A stretch of 64,000 nt of DNA from an uncultured Cohaesibacter sp. (GCF_963662805.1 NZ_OY759868.1:1-64000); one strand, 5' to 3'; counted from the stretch's first letter, positions 28,976 through 38,423 are shown. A program made the numbers and translations. Notes: a model not told the origin generated them from the sequence alone.

Positions 28976-29971
28976 TCAGCGTTCCAGATTGGAATAGAAT
29001 TGTCGGGCGCTCGCTTCCCAACTGAATTTGGCTGCATAATCGAGACAGGCCTGAGGATCGATCTTCAGGGCACCGCGCACGGCTGTTGCAAGATCCTCAT
29101 CAAGCACGCCAACGCCGCTATCGCCAATCACATCGACCGGCCCCATCACCGGATAGGCTGCGACCGGCAGGCCAGATCCGAGCGCTTCTAGCAGGACGAT
29201 GCCGAACGTGTCGGTCTTGGACGGAAAGACAAAGACATCGCAGGACGCATAGATCGCGGCCAGCGCCTCGCCTTCCTGCAGGCCGAGAAACTTCACATCC
29301 GGATATTGCTTTTGCAGATCAGCCCGCTGAGGCCCGTCCCCGACCACGATCTTGGTGCCGTCAACATCAAGCTCTAGAAAGGCGCTGATATTCTTCTCGA
29401 CCGCAACTCGTCCCACATAGAGAAGGCGCGGGCGTTCGAAATCGAGCACTTTCTCCCCGCGAGGATGGAACAGCTCCAGATCAACACCGCGCCCCCAGTA
29501 ATGCAGGTTCTTGAATCCGCGGGCTTCAAGATCACGCTTCAGGCTAGGCGTCGCAACCATGCAGCTCGAACCCGTATTGTGGAACCAGCGTAGCACCTTG
29601 TAGGTCCAGGACGCCGGGATCGGAAAGCGGGCGGCCAGATACTCGGGAAAGCGCGTGTGATAGGACGTCGAAAAGGGCTTCTTGCGCTTGCGGCAGTAAC
29701 GCGACGCCAGAAAGCCCAGCGGACCTTCCGTCGAGATATGAATGAACTCGGGCGCGATCGCGTCAATCTTGCGCGCCACAGCCCCGCCAAGCGTCAGCGA
29801 TAAGCGGATTTCGGGATAGGTTGGGCAGGGAATGGTCTTGAACGACTGCGGCGTCAGATAATGGACCTCATGTCCCAGCTTGCTCAGTTCCTTGCCCAAT
29901 CGATCCAGAGACCGTACGACACCGTTAACCTGAGGATGCCAGGCGTCGGTCACTATCAATATTACACTCAT
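28976..29971 (-). CDS. Glycosyltransferase, GT4 family (mannosyltransferase-like)
   Basis: GT-B fold enzyme of 331 residues. The N-terminal acceptor domain begins ILIVTDAWHPQVNGVVRSLDRLGKEL, the glycine-rich start seen in alpha-mannosyl or glucosyl transferases acting on lipid acceptors. The donor side shows LLYVGRVAVEKNISAFLEL and the EX7E-type segment FPSKTDTFGIVLLEALGSGLPVAAYP. Its start overlaps the stop of the upstream hydrolase gene by four bases (ATGA), so they are coupled. The pair suggests glycolipid or LPS-related envelope work; donor and acceptor are not determined. Confidence 0.8.
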   Translation of the reverse strand: MSVILIVTDAWHPQVNGVVRSLDRLGKELSKLGHEVHYLTPQSFKTIPCPTYPEIRLSLTLGGAVARKIDAIAPEFIHISTEGPLGFLASRYCRKRKKPFSTSYHTRFPEYLAARFPIPASWTYKVLRWFHNTGSSCMVATPSLKRDLEARGFKNLHYWGRGVDLELFHPRGEKVLDFERPRLLYVGRVAVEKNISAFLELDVDGTKIVVGDGPQRADLQKQYPDVKFLGLQEGEALAAIYASCDVFVFPSKTDTFGIVLLEALGSGLPVAAYPVMGPVDVIGDSGVGVLDEDLATAVRGALKIDPQACLDYAAKFSWEASARQFYSNLER

Positions 29972-30777
29972 GCAAGGGCCTTGGAAGGTTGGGGGGCAGC
30001 AAGCTGCGGCAGCTGGCGGGTTTCCTCGCTCCAGCGGATCAACTCGAAGCGACCGTCTTCATGTTCGACAATCGCGGTGCAGCTCTCGACCCAGTCGCCT
30101 GTGTTGAGATAGTCGATACCAAACTTGTCGTGGATCTCGGCGTGATGGATATGGCCGCATATGACGCCATCGACGTCAAATTTCTTCGCCTCTGAGGCCA
30201 GCGTCTCCTCGAAGGTGCCGATGAAATTGACAGCATTCTTGACCTTCATCTTGGCCCATGCGGACAGGGACCAATACTGGAACCCGAGCTTGCGGCGCAC
30301 CCAGTTGAAGACCGTATTGATGTTGAGCGCCAGCACATAGGCCCAGTCACCCAGAAAGGCCAGCCACTTGGCGTGCCGGACGACCATGTCATACTGGTCG
30401 CCATGGATGACCAGCATGCGGCGACCGTCTGCGGTTTCATGGATATAGTGCTCGGCAACTTCTACACCGCCAAAATGGGCGCCGTAATAGCTGCGCAGGA
30501 ATTCGTCGTGGTTGCCCGGCACATAGATGATACGAGAACCCTTGCGGCCCTTCCTCAGAAGCTTCTGAACCACGTCATTGTGCGTCTGCGGCCAGTACCA
30601 GCGGTTTTGCAGCCGCCAGCCGTCAACGACATCACCGACCAGAAAGATCGTGTCGGCATCGTGATATTTGAGAAAATCGAGAAGCATCTCGGCCTGACAA
30701 CCGCGCGTGCCAAGGTGGATGTCTGATAAAAAGAGCGCTCTATGTTTGAAGAGCCCTTCTTCACTGAACTGGTTCAT
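29968..30777 (-). CDS. LpxH-like calcineurin-type metallophosphoesterase
   Basis: Metal-dependent hydrolase related to UDP-2,3-diacylglucosamine diphosphatase (LpxH/LpxI functional class). Metal-ligand motifs in order: SDIHLGTRG (DxH), FLVGDVVDGW (GDxxD), VPGNHDEF (GNHD), MLVIHGDQYD (GH) and ICGHIHHAEI (GHxH). Start at 30777 (MNQFSEEGL); the frame is open further upstream but without family sequence. It is translationally coupled to the glycosyltransferase. Paralogues of LpxH of this length in Rhizobiales often sit beside glycosyltransferases, so true LpxH activity should not be assumed. Confidence 0.78.
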   Translation of the reverse strand: MNQFSEEGLFKHRALFLSDIHLGTRGCQAEMLLDFLKYHDADTIFLVGDVVDGWRLQNRWYWPQTHNDVVQKLLRKGRKGSRIIYVPGNHDEFLRSYYGAHFGGVEVAEHYIHETADGRRMLVIHGDQYDMVVRHAKWLAFLGDWAYVLALNINTVFNWVRRKLGFQYWSLSAWAKMKVKNAVNFIGTFEETLASEAKKFDVDGVICGHIHHAEIHDKFGIDYLNTGDWVESCTAIVEHEDGRFELIRWSEETRQLPQLAAPQPSKALA

Positions 30778-30885
30778 GGGATTTCTCTGAATCACTGGCG
30801 TCGTCTTTGTTCGGCCTCTTTTAAGAAGGCCCTGTCTCACTTTTGTGACAAAGAAAGAAAAAGGATTCAGGAAGTCTATTGATGC

Positions 30886-30917
30886 AAAAGAAAAGGAGAG
30901 CTGCAGAGCTCTCCTTT
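30886..30917 (-). terminator. Intrinsic terminator of the FadL gene
   Basis: Perfect 11-base stem (30892-30902 with 30907-30917) and a four-base loop, followed on the minus strand by a T-rich TTTCTTTT tract. It lies 34 bases past the stop codon of the FadL-type gene. Confidence 0.88.
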
Positions 30918-30950
30918 ACAAATTTTCCAAGAACTGACCCAGAATATGGA

Positions 30951-32285
30951 TCAGTATTTGCGCTCGAACGGCTCGTCGTTGGCAAACAGCGGCTCCGGTT
31001 TCCACTGATAGCGCAGGGAAGCCGACACGATGTTGGCCGAGCTTGATGTATCTGCCGCATAGGACGCATAGGAGTTGGACGCCTTGACCTCGGCATCCTC
31101 AATGAACAGATGCGAGTAGGCCACATCGATGCCGATCTTGTCGGTCACCTGATAGGAGGCACCAAGGCTAGCCCAGACGCGATCCGCATCCGGCAAACGC
31201 AGATTGCGATGCTCATCAGGAATGGGTGACTTTTCAACGCCGATACCAGTCCTCAAAGTCAGGTTCTCATTCCAGTCATACTCGCCACCAAGAGACGCAT
31301 ACCAGCTGTCTTCATATCCGAGGAGCAGGGAAGATCCAAGAAGCGACCCATTGATGGGCGAAGCGCTTTTCGCCAGAGACCAATTGGTCCACTCGAAGCC
31401 GGCCAGAACACGGAACTTGTCGGTAATCTTCTGTTTCAGACCAACGGTCACCACATCAGGGAAATCGACATTGGTGGTTACATCAGTTTTCGCCGTGAGC
31501 GCCGGCACGGAAGCAACCACTCCGGCCCCGAAATACTCGGTTCCCTTAAACTTGACGAACGTCGCCGAACGATACCCGATACCGATTTCCGTGCCTTCAA
31601 CCGGTTTGATCGTCATACCGATGCTCCAGGTTGGAGACCAGCCATCCCCTTGCAGTTCATAGCCTGCAGAAGACATCGGATTGGGAACGGATGTCATCCG
31701 CACCTTGGCATAGGTGGCACCAAGACCGGCACCGACGCTGAAGACGTCATTGATGCGATAGGCGATGTTCGCCTTGATGTCCGTGGTGAAGATCTTGGAC
31801 GTCGCAGCATGAAAGGAGCTTTGTGACGGATTGTTGGCCTTGGTCGCCATACCATAAGGCGCGTTGACGGACAGGCCGAAGAACAGGTCATCCGTGATCT
31901 GCGCACTGGCATAGGAGGCCGGGATTGCCGCATCAAGACCGACAGCTCCGGGGTTTGTCCCATTCACGAAGGCGCTGAGATTGGCGGCAGATCCGGCACC
32001 GAGCGTGACATTCTTCACGTCGGTATCAGGCATGACGACCGAAAAGACACTCTCGGTATTGATGCCGGGAATCTGCGTCAGCGTCGCCGGGTTCCAGTAG
32101 ACCGAGGACAAGCTGGTACCAGCTGCCACACCGGCAAAGGATGCGCCCTGCCCGACTGAACTCTGCTCACGCAAGGCAAAGGCTCCTGCCTCTGCGTCGC
32201 TGTTCAGAACAGCCCCCATGGACGCCGCAACGGCCACAACAGCAACACTTGTCTTCAGACCACGAATACTCATTGACTTGTTCAC
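30951..32285 (-). CDS. FadL/OmpP1-type outer-membrane hydrophobic-substrate porin
   Basis: Beta-barrel transporter for long-chain fatty acids or other hydrophobic compounds. The GTG at 32285 is chosen because GGGAGG lies just upstream. The signal peptide (SIRGLKTSVAVVAVAASMGA...DAEA) is followed by GAFALREQSSVGQGASFAGVAAG and VYWNPATLTQIPG, the N-terminal hatch signature with the NPA(A/T) motif. Periodic aromatic strands run to a C-terminal RYQWKP...FERKY. About 444 residues is typical. It is monocistronic, with its own terminator. Confidence 0.87.
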   Translation of the reverse strand: MNKSMSIRGLKTSVAVVAVAASMGAVLNSDAEAGAFALREQSSVGQGASFAGVAAGTSLSSVYWNPATLTQIPGINTESVFSVVMPDTDVKNVTLGAGSAANLSAFVNGTNPGAVGLDAAIPASYASAQITDDLFFGLSVNAPYGMATKANNPSQSSFHAATSKIFTTDIKANIAYRINDVFSVGAGLGATYAKVRMTSVPNPMSSAGYELQGDGWSPTWSIGMTIKPVEGTEIGIGYRSATFVKFKGTEYFGAGVVASVPALTAKTDVTTNVDFPDVVTVGLKQKITDKFRVLAGFEWTNWSLAKSASPINGSLLGSSLLLGYEDSWYASLGGEYDWNENLTLRTGIGVEKSPIPDEHRNLRLPDADRVWASLGASYQVTDKIGIDVAYSHLFIEDAEVKASNSYASYAADTSSSANIVSASLRYQWKPEPLFANDEPFERKY

Positions 32286-32893
32286 GCGTTCCTCCCTTAA
32301 CCGCGACCCCAAAAGCACAGAATTCAGGCACCCGCACTGAATTAAGGCAATTTTCACAAATCTCTCATGAGCAAAATCCGGGAATCAACCCCTACGCGTG
32401 GCCAGAGGGCCCCATCTGCGACAAAACGACTTAGCAGATTGGCAGAGGGAAAGGTCGGAAACTAACAAGCGTTCATTAGCAAATTATTCTAACCTTTCAA
32501 CCATCGGTAATTTTTGCTTTTTTGTTCATATACTTACAGATTATCAAAAATGGTAAATCGGATGGATTTGGACAGAGATGCCGTAGCGGCATGCCTTTAG
32601 GGAAGAGACCCTACGAAATTATGCAATAAAATCAGGGGATAACTGCAAATTGAAGAACCGCATTCATAGTCTCGAAACAACAGGAAGAGGCAAATGCCCA
32701 TCGAGTCAGCCAAGGAAGAAATGACTGACGCAAAGGCAGCTCGAAACGAAGAAACAAGATGTATAGGGAGCTGAAAAGCTGAGCGCCGACGTCCGGCTGG
32801 CCGTTCGTCGCGAACAGCCCTCCCCTCTCAGTCGCAATGTATGATCAGAAAAACGGCAAGCTGCTCTCTTTGCCTGACAACTACATTACAACC
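32286..32893. other. Long gap between fadL and an EamA gene
   Basis: About 600 bases lacking a conserved gene. The 32480-32560 part is AT-rich and probably carries the fadL promoter on the minus strand. One small plus-strand frame with a good ribosome site is listed separately. A hairpin with arms GGCTG/CAGCC and GTTCG/CGAAC occurs near 32795-32819. Confidence 0.4.
32694..32774 (+). CDS. Candidate small protein (26 residues)
   Basis: Short frame beginning MPIESAKEEMTDAKAARNEE with GGAAGAGG three bases before the ATG. The peptide is hydrophilic, charged and probably helical, without signal or membrane segment. I do not recognise it. Its support is the ribosome site and its position in an otherwise empty gap; conservation is unknown, so this is a weak call. 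Confidence 0.25.
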   Translation: MPIESAKEEMTDAKAARNEETRCIGS

Positions 32894-33799
32894 CTAGATA
32901 CGCTGCACCCGGCGTTCCGCCTTGCGGGCAAGACCCAACTGATGTTCGCGATAGACAACGAACAGACCGGCCAGCGTGACGATGCTCCCGCCCACGATCA
33001 CCGTCATGCTGGGATATTCGTCGAACAGGATCATGCCGATGATGACGGCCCAGATCATGTTGACATAATCGAACGGAGCCAGCAGCGAGGCTTCGGTCAG
33101 TCGGAAGGCCTGGGTCATGGCAATCTGGCCAAGCCCCCCAAAGATGCCGGCAAGCACCAGAAAGAGCATCACGTCCCACTCCGGCAACACCCAACCCCAA
33201 AACAGCGTCGCAAGCGAATAGATCGATGTGGCGGCAAAGAAATAGAAGATGATCGCGGCATTCTTCTCAGACTGAGTCATGTGACGGATGAGAATCCCCG
33301 CCATCGCCGTGAACAGCGTCGATATCACGGCAAGCACTGCGCCAAGGACCTGCACGTCACCACTCGACTGTGAAAACCGCGGCGACAGAATGATCATGAC
33401 GCCAACAAACCCAACCCCGACCGCAGACCAGCGATAAACCCGCACTGTCTCCTTGAGAAAGATGGCTGCCAGCGCAACCACCATCAAGGGCGAGAGGAAC
33501 GAAATGGCGGTGGCTTCAGGCAACGGCAACATGCCCACAGCCGCAAACCAGCAAAACATGCCGAAGGCCCCGACAATCGACCGTCTGACATGCAGCCACG
33601 GCTGTTTTGTCCGGATGCAATCACGCCAGTTTCCCTGAATCATCGCGACAATCACCAAGGGGATAATGGCAAAGAAACAACGCGAAAAGACCACCTCGCC
33701 TGTCGGCACCGTCTCCGAGACATATTTGATCATCGCGATCATGACCGCAAAGAAAACAGTCGACAGAAGCTTCAACCCGATACCAGCCAGAGAATTCAT
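32894..33799 (-). CDS. EamA/DMT-family transporter
   Basis: Ten-helix drug/metabolite transporter of 301 residues with two EamA repeats (about 1-140 and 150-285). Conserved features include VVFSRCFFAIIPLV in the first half and the second-repeat motif LTEASLLAPFDYVNMIWAVIIG. The C-terminal loop is basic (LARKAERRVQRI), consistent with a cytoplasmic end. It is divergent from a second member of the same family at 34249, suggesting an old duplication or paired regulation from the shared gap. The substrate is unknown. Confidence 0.82.
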   Translation of the reverse strand: MNSLAGIGLKLLSTVFFAVMIAMIKYVSETVPTGEVVFSRCFFAIIPLVIVAMIQGNWRDCIRTKQPWLHVRRSIVGAFGMFCWFAAVGMLPLPEATAISFLSPLMVVALAAIFLKETVRVYRWSAVGVGFVGVMIILSPRFSQSSGDVQVLGAVLAVISTLFTAMAGILIRHMTQSEKNAAIIFYFFAATSIYSLATLFWGWVLPEWDVMLFLVLAGIFGGLGQIAMTQAFRLTEASLLAPFDYVNMIWAVIIGMILFDEYPSMTVIVGGSIVTLAGLFVVYREHQLGLARKAERRVQRI

Positions 33800-34015
33800 T
33801 TCAGTACACTTTCCGGATCATTCGGTCCGAGAGAAGACAGCACAGTTTGGACAACGCGCTTCTGCGCCCGTAGGACGAACGGTAAACCCGGATGTTGGAG
33901 CAAATCGCCGCGATGGGAAGCAGAGGAAAAAACAGAGTGGAGACCAACACTAGTCCACGAAACCATCGGATTTGCAAGTGCGGATTGCGCGTCTACGCGA
34001 CAAATTTGCCAAACT

Positions 34016-34039
34016 TGTCATACAGGTTATCCTGTGACA
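34016..34039. promoter_or_regulatory. Operator-like inverted repeat between divergent EamA genes
   Basis: TGTCA, TA, CAGG, TTAT, CCTG, TGACA: two interrupted arms around a TTAT centre, about 220 bases from one start and 230 from the other, within a 400-base gap (33800-34248) lacking genes. The size and symmetry suit a dimeric repressor such as a GntR-type protein; no regulator is encoded beside it. Confidence 0.4.
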
Positions 34040-34248
34040 TAGGATGAAAGGACCATCATTTTGGTCACCAATCTGCCCGGATCGGTTTACAAAAGGCAAG
34101 CAAGCGCCTACCGTCCAGTTTCTTCTTCATGCGAGCAGTGCCTGCCAAAACCACCCCGAAGGCTATGAAGCCAGTCCTTTGACCGCCCAGTCGTCATCCA
34201 TTGTTGCGCAAATACCGCGATAAGCCGCAAAGTCCGAACCGCCTTACC

Positions 34249-35196
34249 ATGAAACAACTTCGCAACACCATTGCCACAAATGCAGAAAGGTTTCTGGCGC
34301 TGCCCACTCACGTACAGGGCATTCTTGTGGCCATTCTGGCGATGGTTGGCTTCAGTTCCATGGGCGCCATGTTCAAGCATCTGGGACAGGACATGCATCC
34401 GTCACAGATCATCGCGCTGCGGCAGGTCATGATGGTGCTGCTGTTTGTACCTGCCCTCCTCCGTGCCACCCCTGAAGACCGCAAGATCACCCGCTTTGAT
34501 CTGTTCGTGGCCCGAGCCGTCCTGATGTTCTTCAGCATGCTGGCCAATGTCACCGCGATCATTCACTTGCCACTGGCGACCTCAACCACTCTGAGCTTTA
34601 CGCGAACTTTCTTCATCACGGTTTTCGCGATTTTCATCCTCAAGGAGGTTGTCGGCCCACGCCGCCTTGGCGCCTTGCTGGTCGGGTTTCTGGGCGTCCT
34701 CGTCGTGGCACGTCCGATTGAACTCCTGACCATCGGATCGGCGGGCCTCGACTTCAACATCGTTCTGTCTCTGGTAGCGGCTGCCTGTCTGGCACTGAAC
34801 CAGATCATTGTACGAATACAGTCGCGCAACAATCGCCCCACCGTCATCGTCGTCGGACAGGCCGTGCTCGTTGGCATTGCCATGGCACCGCTGGCCTATG
34901 TCCATTGGAAAACCCCAACGGCAGAAGAATGGATCCTGCTTGTGCTGCTGGCCGTGGTCGCGAGCCTGTCCCAATGGCTGATGGTCACGTCCTACAAGCT
35001 GACCCCGGCGACCGTGCTCGCCCCGTTCGACTATCTGCGGCTCATTTTCGCGACCGCTTTCGGCTGGTATCTGTTTGGCGAATGGCCCGACGAATACACT
35101 TGGCTTGGCGCAGCCATCATCTTTGCCTCCACCTTCTACATCATGCGCCGGGAAGCAAAGCTCAAGAAAAAACCCGTCCGCCCATCAGAAGTCTGA
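34249..35196 (+). CDS. EamA/DMT-family transporter
   Basis: Second ten-helix transporter of the family, about 315 residues from the ATG at 34249 (an ATG at 34201 would add 16 polar residues). Two repeats are visible: HVQGILVAILAMVGFSSMGAMFKHLG and FDYLRLIFATAFGWYLFGEWPD near the end. ALRQVMMVLLFVPALL and LPLATSTTLSFTRTFFITVFAIFILKE are the typical helix-loop signatures of the S-adenosylmethionine/drug-exporter-like branch. The C-terminus is lysine-rich. The two genes share low but visible similarity (for example LAPFDY in both). Confidence 0.82.
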   Translation: MKQLRNTIATNAERFLALPTHVQGILVAILAMVGFSSMGAMFKHLGQDMHPSQIIALRQVMMVLLFVPALLRATPEDRKITRFDLFVARAVLMFFSMLANVTAIIHLPLATSTTLSFTRTFFITVFAIFILKEVVGPRRLGALLVGFLGVLVVARPIELLTIGSAGLDFNIVLSLVAAACLALNQIIVRIQSRNNRPTVIVVGQAVLVGIAMAPLAYVHWKTPTAEEWILLVLLAVVASLSQWLMVTSYKLTPATVLAPFDYLRLIFATAFGWYLFGEWPDEYTWLGAAIIFASTFYIMRREAKLKKKPVRPSEV

Positions 35197-35269
35197 CGGG
35201 GAACGGGCCTCGGGACGAGCATCTTCAGCGACCATCAACCGCTGAACATGCTCTCTGGGAAATAAAAAA

Positions 35270-35506
35270 TCAGGCCTGCAGTCTTGCAGCCACCTGATCC
35301 TTCAAAGCCAATCGCATCTTTTTGAGATCTTCTAGATCAAAGTCCGAAGCATGTCTCTCTTCATGCTCGATCCGGAGTATCTTCCGGTTCACTTCGGTAT
35401 AGTCTGCTGCAAGCCTGAGAAAATCTTCATCGTCGAGCATCAAGGCCTGCAGTCTCTCGACATCTTCAGGAAACTCCTCCCGCAGCATATGCGTTTCGTG
35501 GTACAT
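35270..35506 (-). CDS. YdcH/DUF465-family small protein
   Basis: Protein of 78 residues with the family pattern LREEFPEDVERLQALMLDDEDFLRLAADYTEVNRKILRIE and a terminal LKKMRLALKDQVAARL. It is predicted to be a helical hairpin or coiled coil. The start at 35506 follows a GGGAG site. DUF465 proteins are cytoplasmic and of unknown function. It is a single gene between convergent and divergent neighbours. Confidence 0.85.
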   Translation of the reverse strand: MYHETHMLREEFPEDVERLQALMLDDEDFLRLAADYTEVNRKILRIEHEERHASDFDLEDLKKMRLALKDQVAARLQA

Positions 35507-35627
35507 TGCTTTCACTCCCTCTGACTACAACCTCAGTGTGCAACCAGTCAGAATAAGTGACTTTGAAGCAGATCAATTCGCCACGTAAATTTTTGTTAAC
35601 CGCACTGAATAAGTCATTTGAACAATC

Positions 35628-36101
35628 ATGTCCATCACCCGACTTCGCAATGCAGCCATGCGTCATGAGAGCATCCTTCCTTTACTGAAGGAAAAGTGGC
35701 ACAAACCGGTCTTTGCGGGTGGCCGAGAAGACATCGAAAGCTGCCCAGATGATGGCGGCATCTATCTGCTCGCAATCCATCTATCTCATACCCTCACGAT
35801 TGCCCGGCCCGGCCCTGCCACGCTGGCACCCGGCCTCTACCTCTACGCAGGAAGTGCCAGAGGTCCCGGCGGCTTACGCGCCCGCCTCCGTCGTCATCAG
35901 GCAATCGAGAAGACATGCCGCTGGCACATCGACCAACTTACCACCCAGGCGGCCGAGCGCTTTGCCTTTGGCTGGCTGTCGGGCACAGAATGCGACCTGA
36001 TCCGAGCCCTTGATACATCAGCCACCGCCCGGCACCCGATAGGAGGGTTCGGAAGCAGCGACTGCAAACACTGCACGTCTCACATGCTTTACCTGCCCTG
36101 A
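35628..36101 (+). CDS. GIY-YIG-like protein, DUF123 family
   Basis: Protein of 157 residues of the DUF123 group, a divergent branch of the GIY-YIG nuclease fold. The core motif GIYLLAIHLSH (residues ~44-54) is followed by LAPGLYLYAGSARGPGGLRARLRRH, where the family has its YIG-equivalent and the catalytic arginine, and by CRWHIDQLT. The C-terminal GSSDCKHCTSHMLYLP has paired cysteines that may bind metal. DUF123 proteins occur alone or fused to endonuclease III-type enzymes, so a DNA-repair role is plausible but not shown. Confidence 0.8.
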   Translation: MSITRLRNAAMRHESILPLLKEKWHKPVFAGGREDIESCPDDGGIYLLAIHLSHTLTIARPGPATLAPGLYLYAGSARGPGGLRARLRRHQAIEKTCRWHIDQLTTQAAERFAFGWLSGTECDLIRALDTSATARHPIGGFGSSDCKHCTSHMLYLP

Positions 36102-36139
36102 CCGCTCTCAAACTCACATGAGACAACCGGAAACAGCAC

Positions 36140-36691
36140 CTAGACCCGCTCCAGCGACCGCCAAGGTTTTTCGGGATAGCGCACAACAATAGACTCGCCG
36201 GGCCGCACCTCGCCACCCTTCAGCACGACGCCCATAATCCCGGCCTTTCGCACCAGATTGCCTGCATCGTCCTTGTAGACCATTTCTGCCAGAAGACCTT
36301 TCTGCCAAGATTCGATCTGGGCGCATGGATTACGCAAGCCGGTGATCTCCACCTCCGCCTCCTCGCCAATCTGCAGGATAGCACCCGTCGGCAACACCAG
36401 AAGATCAATCCCACTTGTGGTGATATTCTCTCCCATGTCCCCTGCCTGGACGCTGAAGCCCTTGGCCGCCACCTCATCAAACAGCTCCTGATGGATCAGA
36501 TGAACCTGTCTGAGGTTCGGCTGATTGGGATTGGCCCTGACCCGCGAGCGATGTTTCACCTTTTCCCCGCAATGCGCATCCCCTTCCACGCCAAGCCCTT
36601 CAAGCAGACGGATCGAGCTTTGGGAACGCTTGGAAAAGGCATGCTTGTCATCAAGGGCAACAGCGACAACAACAGCATCAGAATGCGACAT
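36140..36691 (-). CDS. MOSC-domain protein
   Basis: Protein of about 183 residues made of a MOSC domain, the sulfur-carrier-like fold of the molybdenum cofactor sulfurase C-terminus and YiiM proteins. Visible: GLGVEGDAHCG with the conserved cysteine (~50), RQVHLIHQELFDEV, GDMGENITTSGIDLLVLPTGAILQIG and LRNPCAQIESWQKGL with a second conserved cysteine. Start at 36691 (MSHSDAVVV); the ATG seven codons upstream is less likely. It may handle activated sulfur or reduce N-hydroxylated compounds; no cofactor gene is adjacent. Confidence 0.82.
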   Translation of the reverse strand: MSHSDAVVVAVALDDKHAFSKRSQSSIRLLEGLGVEGDAHCGEKVKHRSRVRANPNQPNLRQVHLIHQELFDEVAAKGFSVQAGDMGENITTSGIDLLVLPTGAILQIGEEAEVEITGLRNPCAQIESWQKGLLAEMVYKDDAGNLVRKAGIMGVVLKGGEVRPGESIVVRYPEKPWRSLERV

Positions 36692-36818
36692 GAGGACTCT
36701 CCAGTTTGGCAAAGGTGCAGGTCAGATCAAATGACGGAGCCACCCCCTTATCTTCCAGAAAGGCCTCCCGATCCATGGAAAATACCTCACTCAGATTTCG
36801 CGTTTTTCTCACAGCAAC

Positions 36819-36848
36819 AAAAAAAGGGCGGATTGTCACCCGCCCCTT
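36819..36848 (-). terminator. Intrinsic terminator of leuA
   Basis: Six-base GC stem (GGGCGG/CCGCCC) with a seven-base loop, followed on the minus strand by a T-run of about seven. It starts 28 bases after the leuA stop. Confidence 0.8.
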
Positions 36849-36875
36849 CTGATTGATTTCTAAAATACTTCAGAC

Positions 36876-38423
36876 CTATTCAGCAGCGCTAGTCTGGGCG
36901 TGATGCACTTCCTTCTCACGTCGCATCATCAGCTTGTTGAGCGCCGAGACATAAGCCTTGGCGGACGCGACCATGGTGTCGGTGTCAGCCGACCGCCCGG
37001 TCACCGTATTGCCATTCTCGCTCAGGCGGCAGGACACTTCGGCCTGCGCGTCGGTGCCAGCGGTCACGGCGCTTACCTGATAGAGCTGCAGACGAGCATT
37101 GTGAGGAATCATCTGCTTGATGGCATTGAAGGTCGCATCGACCGGACCATCGCCCGTCGCTTCCTTGGTCACATGGGTGCCGTCCATGTCCAGCGTCACG
37201 ATGGCTTTCTGCAAGCCGCCCGTACCGGCAATCACGGTCATCGCAATCACATTGATCTTATCGCCCTGTGCTCCGACCTGATCATCCACCAGAGCCTCGA
37301 TGTCCTCATCGAAGATATGCTTTTTCTTGTCCGCCAGATCCTTGAAGCGCTGGAACGCCTGCTGCAAGGCGTTGTCGCCCAACTCGTAGCCCAATTCCTT
37401 CAGCTTGTCCTTGAAGGCATGGCGACCGGAATGCTTGCCCATCACCAGATCGGTACCACCGACCCCGACATCCTGCGGACGCATGATTTCGTAGGTCTGG
37501 GCATTCTTCAACATGCCATCCTGATGGATGCCGCTCTCGTGGGCGAAGGCATTCTTGCCGACAATCGCCTTGTTATACTGAACCGGGAAGGCCGAAACTG
37601 CAGACACCAGCTTGGACGCACGGGTCAGCAATTGCGGCTTGATGCCGGTCTCATAGGGGAACATGTCATTGCGCGTGCGGATCGCCATGACGATCTCTTC
37701 CAGCGCCGCGTTACCAGCACGCTCACCGAGGCCATTGATGGTGCATTCGATCTGACGCGCACCGCCCTTGGCCGCTGCCAGTGAGTTGGCAACTGCCATC
37801 CCCAGATCGTTGTGGCAGTGAGCCGAGAACACCGCTTTGTCCGAATTGGGAACAGTCTCGATGACGAGGCGGAACAGATCGGTGATTTCATCCGGCGTCG
37901 TATAGCCGACCGTATCGGGGATATTGATGGTGGTCGCACCGGCATTGATCGCCGCTTCCACGCAGCGGCACATGAAATCGAATTCCGTGCGCGTACCATC
38001 TTCGCAAGACCATTCCACATCATCAGTCCAGCCTCTGGCGCGGGTCACCGACTCGATGACTTTCTCATAGACCTGATCCGGCTCCATCTGCAGCTTGAAC
38101 TTCATGTGCAGAGGGCTTGTCGAGATGAAGGTGTGAATTCGCTTCTTTTCGGCATGCTTGATGGCCTCGCCTGCCCGGTCGATATCCTTGGAACCGGCAC
38201 GGGCCAAGCCACAGACAGTGGCATTCTTGACCACCTTGGCGATTTCGGACACCGCTTCGAAGTCACCATTCGAGGCGATGGGGAAGCCAGCTTCGATGAC
38301 ATCGACACCCAACTCGTCGAGCAGTTCGGCGACCTGGATCTTTTCTTCCAGCGTCATGGAGGCTCCGGGAGACTGTTCGCCGTCGCGCAGGGTCGTGTCG
38401 AAAATGATGATATTGTCAGTCAT
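36876..38423 (-). CDS. leuA: 2-isopropylmalate synthase
   Basis: First committed enzyme of leucine synthesis, condensing acetyl-CoA with 2-ketoisovalerate. The catalytic barrel begins IIIFDTTLRDGEQSPGASM (substrate/metal site DTTLRDGEQ), continues with HCHNDLGMAVANS (metal-binding HCHND) and INGLGERAGNAALEE. The regulatory leucine-binding domain occupies about residues 390-505. The 515-residue length is that of class I LeuA. A leader peptide with four consecutive leucine codons lies 133 bases upstream on the same strand, implying leucine-responsive control. It is single and terminated at about 36820. Confidence 0.95.
   Translation of the reverse strand: MTDNIIIFDTTLRDGEQSPGASMTLEEKIQVAELLDELGVDVIEAGFPIASNGDFEAVSEIAKVVKNATVCGLARAGSKDIDRAGEAIKHAEKKRIHTFISTSPLHMKFKLQMEPDQVYEKVIESVTRARGWTDDVEWSCEDGTRTEFDFMCRCVEAAINAGATTINIPDTVGYTTPDEITDLFRLVIETVPNSDKAVFSAHCHNDLGMAVANSLAAAKGGARQIECTINGLGERAGNAALEEIVMAIRTRNDMFPYETGIKPQLLTRASKLVSAVSAFPVQYNKAIVGKNAFAHESGIHQDGMLKNAQTYEIMRPQDVGVGGTDLVMGKHSGRHAFKDKLKELGYELGDNALQQAFQRFKDLADKKKHIFDEDIEALVDDQVGAQGDKINVIAMTVIAGTGGLQKAIVTLDMDGTHVTKEATGDGPVDATFNAIKQMIPHNARLQLYQVSAVTAGTDAQAEVSCRLSENGNTVTGRSADTDTMVASAKAYVSALNKLMMRREKEVHHAQTSAAE

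Noticed and set aside
36900..37784. 294-codon plus-strand frame
   Set aside because: It is antisense to leuA; no homology-like motifs.
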